NCBI GenBank assembly: GCA_037974665.1
Contig: CM075764.1
Span: 90,576,825-90,640,824 of the forward strand
Direction of reading: 5' to 3'
DNA length: 64,000 nucleotides
Origin: Ehretia macrophylla
Taxonomy: Eukaryota > Streptophyta > Magnoliopsida > Boraginales > Ehretiaceae
Shown here: in pieces, positions 11,511-23,240 of the stretch
Position numbering within the stretch: the first letter of the stretch is position 1
Layout of the letters: each line of letters starts with the position of its first letter
Notes under the pieces: generated by a model
The model's database searches: none
What the model saw: the letters and a program-made list of their open reading frames with translations, nothing else
Told to the model about the DNA's origin: nothing
Translations under genes and position numbers: made by a program

Positions 11511-14455
11511 TTTGACCCAAGATTCGGCCGGGCTGGCCCATTTGCCAGCTCTAACTTCATGCTTAAACCATCAGGTAAGGAAAAGTGGAAAAGTGGAAAA
11601 CCGCTTCTGCTTCATGCTTGCCTGCTTGGACATTAGGTAAGAAATGCGATAGTTTGCTCTATTTCATAAGTCACAACTATTAGATTGTGTTCTATTAGAT
11701 GATTATTTCTTCATGAATCATGCTTGATTTCATATATGAATATGGTGATTGGTGCATATTTGATTTTTTTTTTTTGTAAACATTAGATTGACATTATTGA
11801 CAACATATGTTTAACTAAAATTTTTGTTAATACGTAATTATTATTTTTTTTACTCATTAAGTAAGTAAGTAACTAAGACTTATTTATTATTCATTAGATG
11901 GAAAGATATTTCAAAAGGAAGATCATTGTAGAAAAAGGTGCTACTAGTGAAGGACTTTGTATCGAATCTACTAATGATTTGCAAAACTTTATAAAAGAAA
12001 GGCAAATAGACATAAACGTAGACGAACTTCCTTCAGATCCTGGGTTAAGGAAAAAAATATCAGATTTTCATCCTAATGAGCAAGATAAAATTCGAAGAGC
12101 CTATTTGTTAAAAGGTCCATTCCAACCTCATGACCATAATTTTCCGAAAAGAAAATTTGGTAATCAATGGCGCCACTTTTTGACAAATTGGTACAATAAC
12201 TACAAAAATTGGTTGGAGTATAGTATTGTGAAAGATGCAGTTTTTAGTTTGTGTTGTTATCTTTATAGACCGGATTTTAGAGAGCAAACAAGGGGTGATT
12301 GCTTTGTTATGAAGGATTTACAAATTGGAAAAAGAGAGAAAGGCTTGATGTTCATGTTGGGAATGTTAGTAGTGCCCATAGTGAAGCTTTTAGAAAGTGC
12401 AGAAATTTGATGAAACAAAGTCATCACATTGAGAGTGTATTTGTTAAACAATGTGATCAAGCTCGAAAGGATTATCGTATTTGTCTAAATGCATTAGTAG
12501 ATTGTATTACTTTTTTTCTACATCAAGGATTCGCTTTTCGTGAACATGATGATTTTGAGAAATCAAACAATTAGGGAAACTTTCTTGAGCTTTTACACTT
12601 TGCAGCCGATCATGACAAGGAAATAGAAAAGGTAGTTTCGGACAATGCTCACAGAAATAACAAGGTTACATCACCTGTTATACAAAAAGAAATTGCAAAT
12701 TCTTTGGCTAGTGAAACCACTAGTATCATCATCAATGATCTTGGAGATAAATTGTTTACTATTATAGTAGATGAGTCGCGAGATGTATCAATGAAAGAAC
12801 AAATGGCACTTGCTCTTTGCTATGTAGACAACCATGGAAGTGTTATTGAGTTTTTTTCTTGGAACAACACATGTCAAAGATACCACAACTTTAAAACTCA
12901 AAAGTGTGATTGAAGCTTTATTATCAAGACATGGATTGAGCATATCACGTGTGCGTGGTCAAGGATATGATGGAACCAGTAATATGAAAGGTGAGTTCAA
13001 TGGTTTAAAAATGTTGATTATGAAAGAAAATGGGTCGGCTTATTATATTCATTGTTTTGCTCATCAACTTCAATTAGCACTTGTCGTGGCCAATAAACAT
13101 GCTCAAATATCTTCCTTTTTCAATACTACTTCAACTTTGATAAATGTTGTTGGGGGCTCTTGCAAAAGATGTGAAATTCTTAAAGAGAAACAACTTGATA
13201 AAGTTATTGAAGAATTAACAAAAGGGGAAATTCTAAGTGGCCGAGGTTTGCTCCAAGAAACTAGCCTCCAAAGAGTTGGTGATACACGTTGGGGTTCACA
13301 TTATGGCACATTGATGAGATTGATTACAATGTTTGGTTCCCTATTTGATGTTCTTGAATTTATTGTGGAGGACGGTACAAGTGCGCAACAAATAGGTGAA
13401 ACATATCGTCTTCGTGGTTGTATACAATCATTTGAATTTGTATTCATCTTGCATTTAATGAAAAATATTTTGGGGATTACGAAAGAGTTGTCTCAAGCAT
13501 TGCAGAGAAAAGATCAAGATATAGTTAATGCTATGAATTTGGTTAAAATGTCCAAGCAATGTTTGCAACAAATGAGAGATAATGGGTGGAATTATTTGCT
13601 TGAAGAGGTTTCTTCGTTTTGTGGAAAAAAATGAAATTAGGATTCTACATATGGATGACATTTTCACAATTGAAGGTCGGCCTCGGCGTAATGCTCCTCA
13701 AATATAAAATTTGCATCATTATCGAGTTGAGCTCTTTTACACAGTTATTGATATGCAACTTCAAGAACTCAATCATCGTTTCAATGAGGTGAATATGGAG
13801 TTGCTTCTTTGTGTTGCATGCTTGAATCCCGCTGATTCTTTTTCTGCATTTGATAAACGAAAGTTGATTCGTCTTGCTGAACTTTATCCTTATGACTTCT
13901 TAGAAGTGGAGCGTCTTGCACATGACAATCAACTTGAGACTTTTATTGTTGACATAAAATCTGACATCGAATTCTTGAAACTCAAAGGGATTGAAGATCT
14001 TGCAAAGAAAATGGTGGAAACAAAAAGGAATCTTGTATATCCCTTAGTTTATATGTTTTTAACCTTGGCTTTTACATTACCCATTACTACAGCTACAATT
14101 GAAAGGGCATTTTCTTCAATGAATATTGTGAAAAGTCAACTACGGAACCGAATGGCGGATTCTTGGATCAATGATTGTCTGGTAACATATATCAAGAAAG
14201 ATGTACTTCGAAGTGTTGATAGAGAAAAATTTTTGCAACGCTTTCAAAATATGAAGACACGTAGAAAGCAGTTGTAGTCATGAAAAATATTATTTTTGTA
14301 AAGAGAATTATGATATGTATATAACTATTTTTGAACTTTTTATTATATATCATTTTATTATTATATGTTGTTTATTAAAAATTATTCGCATAGTTTCGAC
14401 TTGCTAAATTGTCTACTACAGCCCCCACTCAAGAAAATTCCTAGCTCCGCCCCTG
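11511..14455 (+). mobile_element. hAT transposon (TTF-zinc-finger/DUF4371 type), 5' end missing
   Basis: The insertion sits between copia A RNase H sequence ending near 11510 and copia resuming at GGTGCAACAACATT (14456). Its right end reads TTCCTAGCTCCGCCCCTG, close to the right terminus of plant hAT elements that encode a TTF-type zinc-finger transposase. The matching left inverted repeat was not found, and about 70 bp of copia flank are also gone, so a deletion removed the left end. Positions 11511-11897 hold no recognisable coding sequence. Confidence 0.75.
11898..14276 (+). pseudogene. hAT transposase (TTF zinc finger, DUF4371, hAT dimerisation), broken
   Basis: Starting at the ATG at 11898, the product shows a TTF-type zinc-finger region (RRAYLLKGPFQP, then FGNQWRHFLTNWY). 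A DUF4371-like core follows with VDESRDVS (about 12765), GQGYDGTSNMKGEF (about 12955) and IHCFAHQLQLAL (about 13045). A C-terminal hAT dimerisation segment has TIERAFSSMNIVKSQLRNRM (about 14095-14155). Frames are broken near 12290, by TAG at 12572, near 12850, by TGA at 13632, near 13630-13700 and by TAA at 13706. Family and domain order are clear; the protein is not functional. Confidence 0.85.
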
Positions 14456-14689
14456 GGTGCAACAACATTAGGGATACTTACCTATCAACTAATCCTATTT
14501 TTGATGCTTGTATTGAACACATTGAGATAGATATATATTTTTTTCGAGAAAAAGGTTGACTCTAGTGCATTACACATTCGCTTTATTTCATCGGTTAATC
14601 AGTTAGTTGACATCATGACTAAAGGAATTTCTACTACTTAGTTCTTTATATATACTTCAGACCAAGCTCCTCGTTCTTGTCATGGCTTC

Positions 14690-14702
14690 GCTTGAGGGGG
14701 TC
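14690..14702 (+). other. Polypurine tract of copia A
   Basis: GCTTGAGGGGGTC immediately precedes a TGATAGTG LTR start. Copia B has the weaker counterpart TTTGAGGATG at about 37650-37660. Confidence 0.65.
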
Positions 14703-14920
14703 TGATAGTGAATAAACATTGGTTTGAATTTTAAATATATACTTTGTTATCTCCATGATATCTCGATGTACTCCTTTGACATGACTTGCATTACTATACA
14801 CGCTATACATTTTGTACAATTGTTCAGAAAATACATAAAGAAAACTAAACTTTGCACACCCATTTACGTTTACAGTAGTTATTGAGCATTATTTACATAT
14901 TACTGTTGAATTTCATTGCT
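14703..14920 (+). repeat. 3' LTR of copia A (right boundary uncertain)
   Basis: It begins TGATAGTG after the polypurine tract, and the counterpart in copia B begins TGATAAG at 37670. The right end cannot be fixed, because downstream sequence is also shared between modules 1 and 2 and no 5' LTR is available for comparison. Confidence 0.5.
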
Positions 14921-15660
14921 CAGAAAATACATAAAGAAATCTTATGATTCACAACGGCTGAGTGGCTAACAATTCACTTACTAGTAAGAGAAAAAATTGC
15001 AGACAAAAAGAACGGAGAAAAATAAAATGACCCTACCTTTTTTTTATATAGATATTAACTCAATAACTAATTTTACCACAGAGAAAGTAGACAAGCTCAT
15101 AAATTGAAGCATTTATATTGACCATAATGAGCTTCCTTTATTTACCATTCTTAGACCAGTAGGGGGCAAAAGGAGTCAGTTTTTAAATTTTATTACTGTG
15201 ATTTCACCCCACCCTGGTTTCACACCAAACTTCACATGTGTTCTCATGTCTCAATATTGTGTCAATTTATCATCTTACCTATTCCTGATAGCAGTGGTAG
15301 TGTCAGACACTAAGGGTTAGTGTGGGCACTATAGTGACGCAGTCAGTAGTCAAACCACATTTGATACAAAAATTATAATTCTTTAAAAATATATTTTAAA
15401 GTAGATTAAAGTATAAACAAGTATTTTTTAACATAGTTTTAGATCCAAACCATATTTAAGACAAACATTGACGATATTGGATTAAATGAGATATTATTTT
15501 TTATCGCACGGTAGAGAATGATAACTCTTTTTGTCGAGTCCCTTACTGCATATGATTTGGACAAAACACTTGTTTATAAATTAAATTTAATTTAAAATAT
15601 ATTTAGTTAAAAAAATAGAATTTTAATAATTAATTTTGAAAATTTAATTACTACCTTCTG
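14921..15660. other. Non-coding sequence shared with module 2
   Basis: No gene is visible. The block from about 14940 to 15660 is collinear with 37910-38640, with shared landmarks such as GGCTGAGT near 14958 and 37920 and TTTTTAACATAGTTTTAGAT in both. This is segmental-duplication sequence between copia and F-box gene. Confidence 0.7.
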
Positions 15661-15990
15661 TATCCAATTCTTAGCTAAATGTAATGGAAGGTGAATTAGT
15701 GACGGAATAGCCATGAAAATTCAATTTTTGTTGCCGTTATGTGGCCAAATTTAGTGATAGAATGTCCACCAAATTTAAACATTAGTGGTTATTTCTGTCG
15801 CCCTCTCTATTTTTATGGCCAATGACTACACATTGACTACTGAATTTTTTGAAAAAAATTATGTCACTTTTCCGTAGCTGCATAGAGATGACAAGTTTTT
15901 CATCACCTTTCTACATCTATTTGATGATGAAAAATTTTCCATCGCCTTTTGCGGCTATTAGGCGTCGGAAATATTTTTTTGTTGTGTGAG
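15660..15990 (-). mobile_element. CACTA-like terminal fragment
   Basis: The right edge GGCGTCGGAAATATTTTTTT then GTTGTGTG is, on the complement, close to a plant CACTA terminus (CACTA, A-rich run, then ACGCC-type subterminal sequence). The preceding 300 bp are rich in short CGCC/GACGAC-like words in both orientations, as in CACTA subterminal repeats. A counterpart lies at about 38670-38995, so it predates the duplication. The canonical CACTA is degraded and no transposase is present. Confidence 0.45.
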
Positions 15991-16367
15991 ATTGTTGGTA
16001 CGAGTGTATAATTTGTTGAATTTATGATGTTAGCTTTTAATTATCTTCTTTTTTTGTTTAAAATATATGAGATTAATTTTCAATGATTTTGTCTTTTTAT
16101 ATTCAGTCGTTACTTTTTTCTTTGTCAAAGATACTCAATTATAACAAAAGACCAAATTACCTTTCATTAGAGAGCTTCCAAGAAATTTTTAAAGCGAAAA
16201 GATCTAAGTGTTTTTTTCTTTTTCGTGGTTGATCTAATTGGGTTTAATTATTTTCCTCTTGGCTTATTTTGGCTTATTGCAATTAATGTAGTCTATAATA
16301 TCAATAGGTCTAACGCGAACTCAAGTTGAGCAGGCCCGCTGCCCCCCCTCCCCTTGTCTTTCTCTTC

Positions 16368-16377
16368 TATATATATT
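16368..16377 (+). promoter_or_regulatory. TATA box of F-box gene 1
   Basis: TATATATATT lies about 140 bp upstream of the ATG at 16516. It is preceded by a CTCTTC stretch and followed by the AGCAAGAAATCAAGTTGGCG block also found upstream of F-box genes 2 and 3 (39350 and 52257). The shared spacing supports a core promoter. Confidence 0.55.
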
Positions 16378-17670
16378 CAACTAGCAAGAAATCAAGTTGG
16401 CGTTTCTGTACACAACCCAATTTTTTTTTTTGGAAAAGTTAAAACCAAGACAAACTATCAAAACCCTACGTGTTCCCTATTTTTCCATTAAAGCGTTCCT
16501 ACCATTCTGAATAATATGTCATCGCTTGCAAGACCTTGTGGCCATCAGCGCCAACGACCTTCAACTGATGTTGATAGGCTTAGCAACTTGCCAGAATATG
16601 TTCTTTCTCACATACTCTCGTTTCTTTAGACGAAGGATGCTGTCGCCACCAGCTTGCTATCAACAAGGTGGAGATTTCTTTGGACAAATATCCATAATCT
16701 TGTTTTCAGTGATTTCGGCACCCAACGGTTTGGACCGCGCCAGACAAAAGACAGAAACATTAAGTTTGCACGTTTTGTTAACAAGGTTTTGCTATCCATC
16801 AACGTACAATGCATAAACAAGTTTTCTCTTACGATTGAGAAATATTGTGAGCTGTATGATGTTACTACTTAGATAACCAATGCAGTTGCTAGGCAATTTA
16901 AAGTGCTTGAATTTGATTTCTATGGTTCTGATCCACACAGTAAGTTGCCTTGTAGTCTTTTCACTTGTAAGAGTCTAAAGGTTCTTGTTTTAAAAGGTAT
17001 GATGAATCTCAATGTTCCAAGCTTGGTTTGTCTTCCAAATCTCAAAACCCTTCGTCTTCAAGCTGTGAGTTACCAATGCGATGAATCTGTACATAACCTT
17101 ATATCTGGCTGTTCATCTCTAGAAACTCTTTATATTGTAAGAGATGTATATGACAATGTGGTCAACTTTACCATATCTTCTCCTACATCGAGAAATCTCA
17201 CCTGTCACTTTTATGAACAAGGACGTTGCATCTTTATTGAACAACATGATTACAAGCTTGAGATAAATGCTCCTGCACTTACTTACCTCGATCTGCTTGA
17301 CTTTTGTTCGAGGGATTTCTCTGTTGAGAATTTGTTCTCGTTAGATAAAGCAGGTCTTTGTCTTTACTTTGATGGACCGCTGATTGATTATGATCATTAC
17401 TGCAAAGCTGTAGTTAAACTTCTTCAAAGAGTTTCTAACGTGAAGCATCTAATTTTAAGTTATGATGATATCCTTGAGGTAAACTGCTCACTTTTGACTT
17501 TACATCCTTGTTATTCAAGTGAGTTTGAAGATTTTGTGAATATTTTACCAATACTGATCTGTTCTACTTCTCTTCGTGTACTCTTCATTATTTCGTAACA
17601 TTTTGGTAACCGGTATGTGTTTCAAGTACTTTTCATACAATTGATGTAAGAGAAATTCTCGTGTAGCTTC

Positions 17671-18432
17671 TGTTGTGTAGACCAACCCATGTGGGTTGGT
17701 AATGATTTTTTGCTTTTGCTTTTGCTTTTTGACCAAAAGAAAACAAAACAAAAAAAAGAGAAAAACAATAAAAAAAAGGTGAAGACAGATCAGTCAAGTT
17801 GATTGATCTGTCATGTGGTGTGTGTGAGAGTGAAAGAAAAAAAACGAGAGAGAGAGAGAGAAACAGAGAGAGAAAGAAGAAGAAGAAATCAGAAATTTCA
17901 GACTGCGCAATCTTCATCAAATCGACGATCGGAGGGTCATTTGTGGTCCGATTGAGCTGAAATTTTGTGTGCACGTTCACAACTCGTGGGTCTTCAATCT
18001 GAACGGTGGAGATCAGATTTAGAGCTCTCTACAGCCCGTTTTTCTGACGTGAATAATGACAGTTTTTGGTGATTTCTCTCCTACTTATTGGTTTAATCTT
18101 TTTTGTTGATACAATGTTTGAAAAATATGTTATTCTTGGTGAATGTATTGTGCATGCCTCTAGTTGTAGCTAGAGAAGACTCTCTTGTACCCATTATTTG
18201 TTGATAGTGAAAGTTTTTGGGTGGACTACAGTCCGGTGGTTTTTACTCTCCTCGTTGGGGAGGTTTTTCACGTTTAAATCTTGGTGTTGCTCTATTTTTT
18301 GAAATTTTTAGATTTGTGCAAATTGTTGTTGGCTCTATTTGTTTCTTCCTAATATGTTTATACAAGGTGGGAGGGCATTATTTCCGCTGTGCATTTGTTG
18401 TTTATGTTTTGATATCGGGTTTCCTCCCAACA
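17671..18432 (+). repeat. 5' LTR of the intronic copia
   Basis: It starts TGTTGTGTAG and ends CCTCCCAACA. It contains the palindromic AACCCATGTGGGTT near its start, a CTTTTG triplication, and a GA-rich tract. It is almost the same as 22472-23240. Minus-strand open frames across the GA/CT tract (17633-17980) are composition artefacts. Confidence 0.92.
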
Positions 18433-18435
18433 AAG

Positions 18436-18447
18436 TGGCCTCAGAGC
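18436..18447 (+). other. Primer-binding site of the intronic copia
   Basis: TGGCCTCAGAGC lies three bases after the 5' LTR. It differs at two positions from the plant copia consensus TGGTATCAGAGC complementary to initiator tRNA-Met. Confidence 0.85.
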
Positions 18448-18478
18448 TTGGTTGTTGAATTGTTGTTTTGTATAAACA

Positions 18479-21400
18479 ATGGAAGTTAATACAAGTAGAA
18501 TGGTATTTTTGAATTGTTTGAATTATGCCATGTGGAAAAGAAAAATGGAAGACTTGTTGTATGTGAAAGATTATTATCTACCGGTGTTTACTATTGAAAA
18601 ACCCGAAAATAAAACTGATGACAAATGGGAGTTATTTCACAAACAAGTGTGTGGGTATATTAGGACATGGGTAGATGATAATGTGATGAACCACATTAGT
18701 GAAGAAACACATGCATGCACATTATGGAACAAACTTGAAGAATTGTATGCACAAAAGTGTAGGAGCAACAAGTTGTTTTCGATAAAACAATTGATAGGTT
18801 TGAGATACCGAGATAAAACCCCTATAACTGATAATGTAAATGAATATCTTGGGATTATAAATTAGTTAGCTGCCACTGGATTTAAATTAGATGATGAACT
18901 TAAGGGGTTATTACTTCTTGGTACTTTACCGGACTCATGGGAGACATTTAGAATGTCATTGTGTAACTCAACCCCAGATGGTGAAATCACTTTGAATCTA
19001 GCTAAAAGTAGACTTTTAAATGAAAAAGCCAAAAGAAAGTCACAAAATTCCTCTTCAAAGTCAGATCCTTTGGTTACTGAATCTAGGGGGAGGAATAAGA
19101 AAAAGTGTTCGGGAAATAGAGGAAGTAGTAGAAACAAGTCAAGAGGGAAGTACAGTAATGTCAAATGTCATCACTGTGGAAAAACAGGTCATATCAAGAG
19201 ATTTTGTAGAATATTGCAAAATAAAAATAAAAACAAAGATAATGATAAGAAGAAAGATGATGATAGTGGTAAAGATCGAGTTGCTACCACTACACAGGAG
19301 TTTTTTATTGTGTGTGATAGTGATGTTATTAATCTTGCATGTCATGATACATGTTGGGTGATTGATAGTTGTGCTTCTATTCATGCTACTTCTCGAAAAG
19401 ACTTCTTTATGTCTTACACAGCTGGTAATTTTGGGGTTGTGAAAATGAGTAATGATGGTGTCGCCAAAGTTGTCGGTACAGGAGATGTTTGTTTGGAGAC
19501 TGAAATTGGCAGCAAATTAATTCTTAAAGATGTGAAGCATGTTCCTGACATTCGATTGAATTTGATCTTCGCAGGTAAACTTGATGATGAAGGTTTTCTT
19601 AATACCTTTGGTAATGGTCAATGGAAACTTACAAGGGGCTCTATGGTTGTAGCCAAAGGTAAGAAATGCTCAACTTTGTATTTGATGAATTCAAAGGTTT
19701 CCAGGAGCATTGTCAATGCAGTGGAAAATGAAGATGCAACAGAGTTGTGGCACAAGCGATTGGGTCACATGAGTGAGAAGGGAATTTCAGTTTTATCTAA
19801 AAAGAAAATTTTATCGGGACTAACAGATCCACATATGAGAAAACGTGATCATTGCTTTGCAGGAAAGCAGAACAGGGTTTCTTTCCAGAGTCATCCACAT
19901 TCCAGGAAGGAAAATGTACTTGAGCTAGTACATTCGGATGTGTGTGGTCTGATGAAAATTAAAACACTTGGTGGTTCCCTTTACTTTGTGACGTTTATTG
20001 ATGACCACTCCAGGAAGACTTGGGCTTACACTTTGAAGTCGAAAGATCAAGTGTTGGATGTATTCAAGTAGTTTCAGGCATCTGTTGAAAGAGAAACAGG
20101 AAGAAAGTTGAAATGCATCCGTATAGAAAATAGAGGTGAATATTGTGGTCCATTTGATAGGTATTGCAAAGAGCAAGGTATCAGGCATCAAAAGACACCG
20201 CCAAAGAAACCACAGTTGAATGGTGTTGCTGAGAGAATGAATAGAACTTTGATTGAAAAGGTAAGATGTTTGCTTTCACATGTAAATCTACCACATTCAT
20301 TCTGTGGTGAGGCTTTGAATACAGTTGTTCATTTGTTGAATCTCTCACCATGTTTTCCATTGAAGCTTGATGTTCCTAATAGAGTTTGGACAAGGAAAGA
20401 TGTTTCTTATGATCATTTGTGAGTCTTTGAATGCAAGGTATTTGTACACATTCCAAAGGATGAAAGGTCCAAACTTGATGTGAAGACACGACAATGTATA
20501 TTTGTCGGTTATGGCCTTGATGAATTTGGTTACAGGCTATGTGATCCAGTTGAGAAGAAAATTGTTAGGAGCAGAGATGTTATATTTGTGGAGGATCAAA
20601 CAATTCAGGACATTGGTAAAGCAGATAAAGAGTTACCCCCACCATCAGATGAATTGGCTGATCTTGATATAGTGCCTTCAACGCCACCAGCAACAGAGCA
20701 AGTTGAAGATGATGATCAAGGTAATTTCCGTAATGATGATCAAGCAGAAAGTTCTACACAGGTTGAGGTAGGTGATGATGATAGTCAGCTTGAGACTCCA
20801 CCAACAGTTCTACTCAGGAGGTCCGCTAGAGATAGACAGCCTTCCACAAGATATTCTTCTGATGAGTATGTTTTATTGATAGATGGAAGTGAGCCTGAAA
20901 GCTTTGAAGAAGTTATGGATGATAAACATAAAAATGAGTGGATGGAAGCTATGCAAGATGTGATGAAATCTCTGCATGAAAATTGTACATTTGAGTTGGT
21001 GAAGTTGCCTAAAGGCAAAAGAGCTTTGAAAATTAGATGGGTTTACAGGTTAAAGCAACAAGAAAATACTTCACAACCACGATACAAAGCAAGACTAGTT
21101 GTGAAAGGGTTCAGTCAGAGAAAAGGTGTTGACTTTGATAAGATTTTCTCTCCAGTTGTGAAAATGTCATCCATTCGAGTTATTCTGGGTTTGGCTACTA
21201 GCCTTGATTTGGAGATTGAGCAGATGGATGTGAAAACTACTTTTCTTCACGGTGATTTGGAGGAAGAAATTTATATGGAGCAACCGGAGGGGTTCAAAGA
21301 AAAAGGAAAAGAGGATTATGTGTGCAAACTGAAGATAATTCTTTATGGCTTGAAACAAGCACCTCGACAATGGTATAAAAAGTTTGAATCTGTTATGGGG

Positions 21401-22456
21401 GAGCAAGGCTACAGGAAAACTTCTTCGGATCATTGTGTCTTTTCTCAAAAATTCTCTGATGATGATTTTATTATCTTGTTGCTATATGTTGATGATATGT
21501 TGATTATTGGCAGGAATTCTTCAAGAATTGATAGGTTGAAGAAACAGTTGAATAAGTCTTTTGCTATGAAAGACTTAGGACAGGCAAAACAGATTCTTGG
21601 CATGAGAATCAATCGAGACATAAATGACAAAAAGGTGTATTTGTCACAGGAGAAGTACATCGAGAAAGTACTTCAAAAGTTCAACATGGATAAAGCTAAA
21701 GTGGTTAGTGCTCCTCTTGCTACTCACTTTAAGCTAAGTGCTCAACAGTGTTCTTCTACAGATGAAGAAAAGAAAGATATGCAGAATGTTCCATATTCTT
21801 CAGCAGTGGGAAGTTTGATGTATGCTATGGTGTGTACACGGCCAGACATAGCTCATGCAGTTGGTACAGTGAGTCATTTTCTCTCAAATCCTAGGAGAGA
21901 ACACTGGAATATAGTGAAGTGGATTATGAGATACCTTCGAGGGACATCTAAACTGAGACTTTGCTTTGAATGTGAGAAACCTATGCTTGTAGGTTACACA
22001 GATGCTGATATGGCTGGAGATGTTGATACTCGTAAGTCTACTTCGGGTTATTTGATTACCTTTGCAGGGGGAGCTGTGGCATGACAATCAAGATTGCAAA
22101 AGTGTGTTGCCTTTTCCTCTACTGAAGCGGAGTTCATTGCAGCAACTGAAGCATGCAAGGAATTGCTATGGATGAAAAAGTTTCTGGAAGAACTTGGGTT
22201 TGAGCAAGATGATTATGTCTTGTATTGCGACAATCAGAGTGCAATACATCTTGGTAAGAATTCTTCATTTCATTCAAGATCGAAACATATTGATGTGAGG
22301 TACCATTGGATCAGGGATGTTTTGAATTTGAAGTTGTTGAAACGTGAAAAAGTTCACATAGATGACAATGGCTCCGATATGTTGAAGAAGGCGTTGCCAA
22401 GAGAGAAGCTTGAGATATGTCGTTTGGTTGCTGGGTTGATTGACCCACCCACATGA
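18479..22456 (+). pseudogene. Copia gag-pol polyprotein, one frame with four nonsense codons
   Basis: A single frame runs from the ATG at 18479 to TGA at about 22456 without a frameshift. Gag (MEVNTSRMVFLN onward) has zinc knuckle CHHCGKTGHIKRFC at about 19168. The protease motif is VIDSCAS at about 19360, with Cys replacing the Gly of DSGA. A pre-integrase HKRLGHMS motif and an integrase core follow. In the core the middle acidic position reads IENRGEY where the family has a DNGGEY-type motif. RT has YVDDMLIIG at about 21486, and RNase H has DADMAGD and STEAEF. Stops are at 18863 (TAG), 20069 (TAG), 20420 (TGA) and 22082 (TGA). The family uses Gln or Trp at those positions. Confidence 0.93.
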
Positions 22457-22459
22457 GTT

Positions 22460-22471
22460 GGTGGGGGAGTT
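22460..22471 (+). other. Polypurine tract of the intronic copia
   Basis: GGTGGGGGAG followed by T residues lies just before the 3' LTR at 22472. The expected TG start is mutated to TT in this LTR copy. Confidence 0.75.
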
Positions 22472-23240
22472 TTTTGTGTAGACCAACCCATGTGGGTTGG
22501 TAATGATTTTTTGCTTTTGCTTTTGCTTTTTGACCAAAAGAAAACAAAACAAAAGAAAAAGAGAAAAACAATAAACAAAAAAAAAAGGTGAAGACAGATC
22601 AGTCAAGTTGATTGATCTGTTATGTGGTGTGTGTGAGAGTGAAAGAAAAAAAATGAGAGAGAGATAGAAACAGAGAGAGAGAAGAAGAAGAAAGCAGAAA
22701 TTTTAGACTGCGCAATCTTCATCAAATCGACGATCGGAGGGTCATTTGTGGTCCAATTGAGCTGAAATTTTGTGTGCACGTTCACAACTCGTGGGTCTTC
22801 AATCTGAACGGTGAAGATCAGATTTAGAGCTCTCTACCGCCCGTTTTTCTGATGTGAACAGTGACAACATTTTTGGTGAATTTTCTCCTACTTCTTGGTT
22901 TAATCTCTTTTGTTGATACATTGTTTGCAAGAATATGTTATTCTTGGTGAATGTATTGTATATGCCTCTAGTTGTAGCTAGAGAAGACTCTCTTGTACCC
23001 ATTATTTGTTGATAGTGGAAGTTTTTGGGTGGACTACGGTCCCGTGGTTTTTACTCTCCATGTTGGGGAGGTTTTCCACGTTAAAATCTTGGTGTTGCTC
23101 TATTTTCTGGAATTTTCAGATTCGTGCATATTGTTGTTGGCTCTATTTGTTGCTTCCTAACAGGTTTATACAAGGTGGGAGGGCATTATTTCCACTGTGC
23201 ATTTGTTGTTTATGTTTTGGTATCGGGTTTCCTCCCAACA
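22472..23240 (+). repeat. 3' LTR of the intronic copia
   Basis: It is the partner of 17671-18432 and ends CCTCCCAACA. It is followed by the target duplication GCTTC and then the F-box intron sequence TTCACTTGTGCAAG, also seen at 48367. Slight length differences lie in the A-rich and GA-rich tracts. Confidence 0.92.

Larger units (their letters stand above)
6690..14920 (+). mobile_element. Copia A: decayed Ty1/copia with nested insertions
   Basis: This is one of three related copia copies (A, B, C) in the window. It retains a protease remnant, integrase, reverse transcriptase, RNase H, a polypurine tract and part of a 3' LTR. The 5' part was cut off by the gypsy at 1203-6689. It is interrupted by a MITE (about 7324-7765), two TRIM-like elements (8552-10034) and a hAT transposon (about 11511-14455). 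Relative to copia B it lacks about 300 bp between protease and integrase. It also lacks the two foldback/MITE insertions shared by copies B and C. Confidence 0.8.
17671..23240 (+). mobile_element. Near-complete Ty1/copia element in F-box intron (Tork/Tnt1-like)
   Basis: The 5570-bp element has two LTRs of about 765 bp, a primer-binding site, a single gag-pol reading frame and a polypurine tract, flanked by a perfect 5-bp target duplication GCTTC (17666-17670 and 23241-23245). The unoccupied site is present in the paralogous intron of F-box gene 2, around 48362-48366, where left and right flanks join with one GCTTC. By eye its LTRs differ by only a few percent and the frame has only point stops. 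It is therefore one of the younger insertions here. Confidence 0.95.

Noticed and set aside
11290..11636. Frames of 68 and 74 residues
   Set aside because: They are out-of-frame or read-through pieces of copia A RNase H and the hAT left flank.
16626..16872. Overlapping frames on both strands across F-box gene 1 exon 1
   Set aside because: Shadows of the real exon 1 frame, visible only because stops at 16627 and 16870 break it.
17633..17980. Minus-strand 115-residue frame with Phe/Leu/Ser runs (and its counterpart at 22274-22606)
   Set aside because: Antisense of the GA-rich and A-rich tracts in the two LTRs of the intronic copia; present only because the LTR is repeated.
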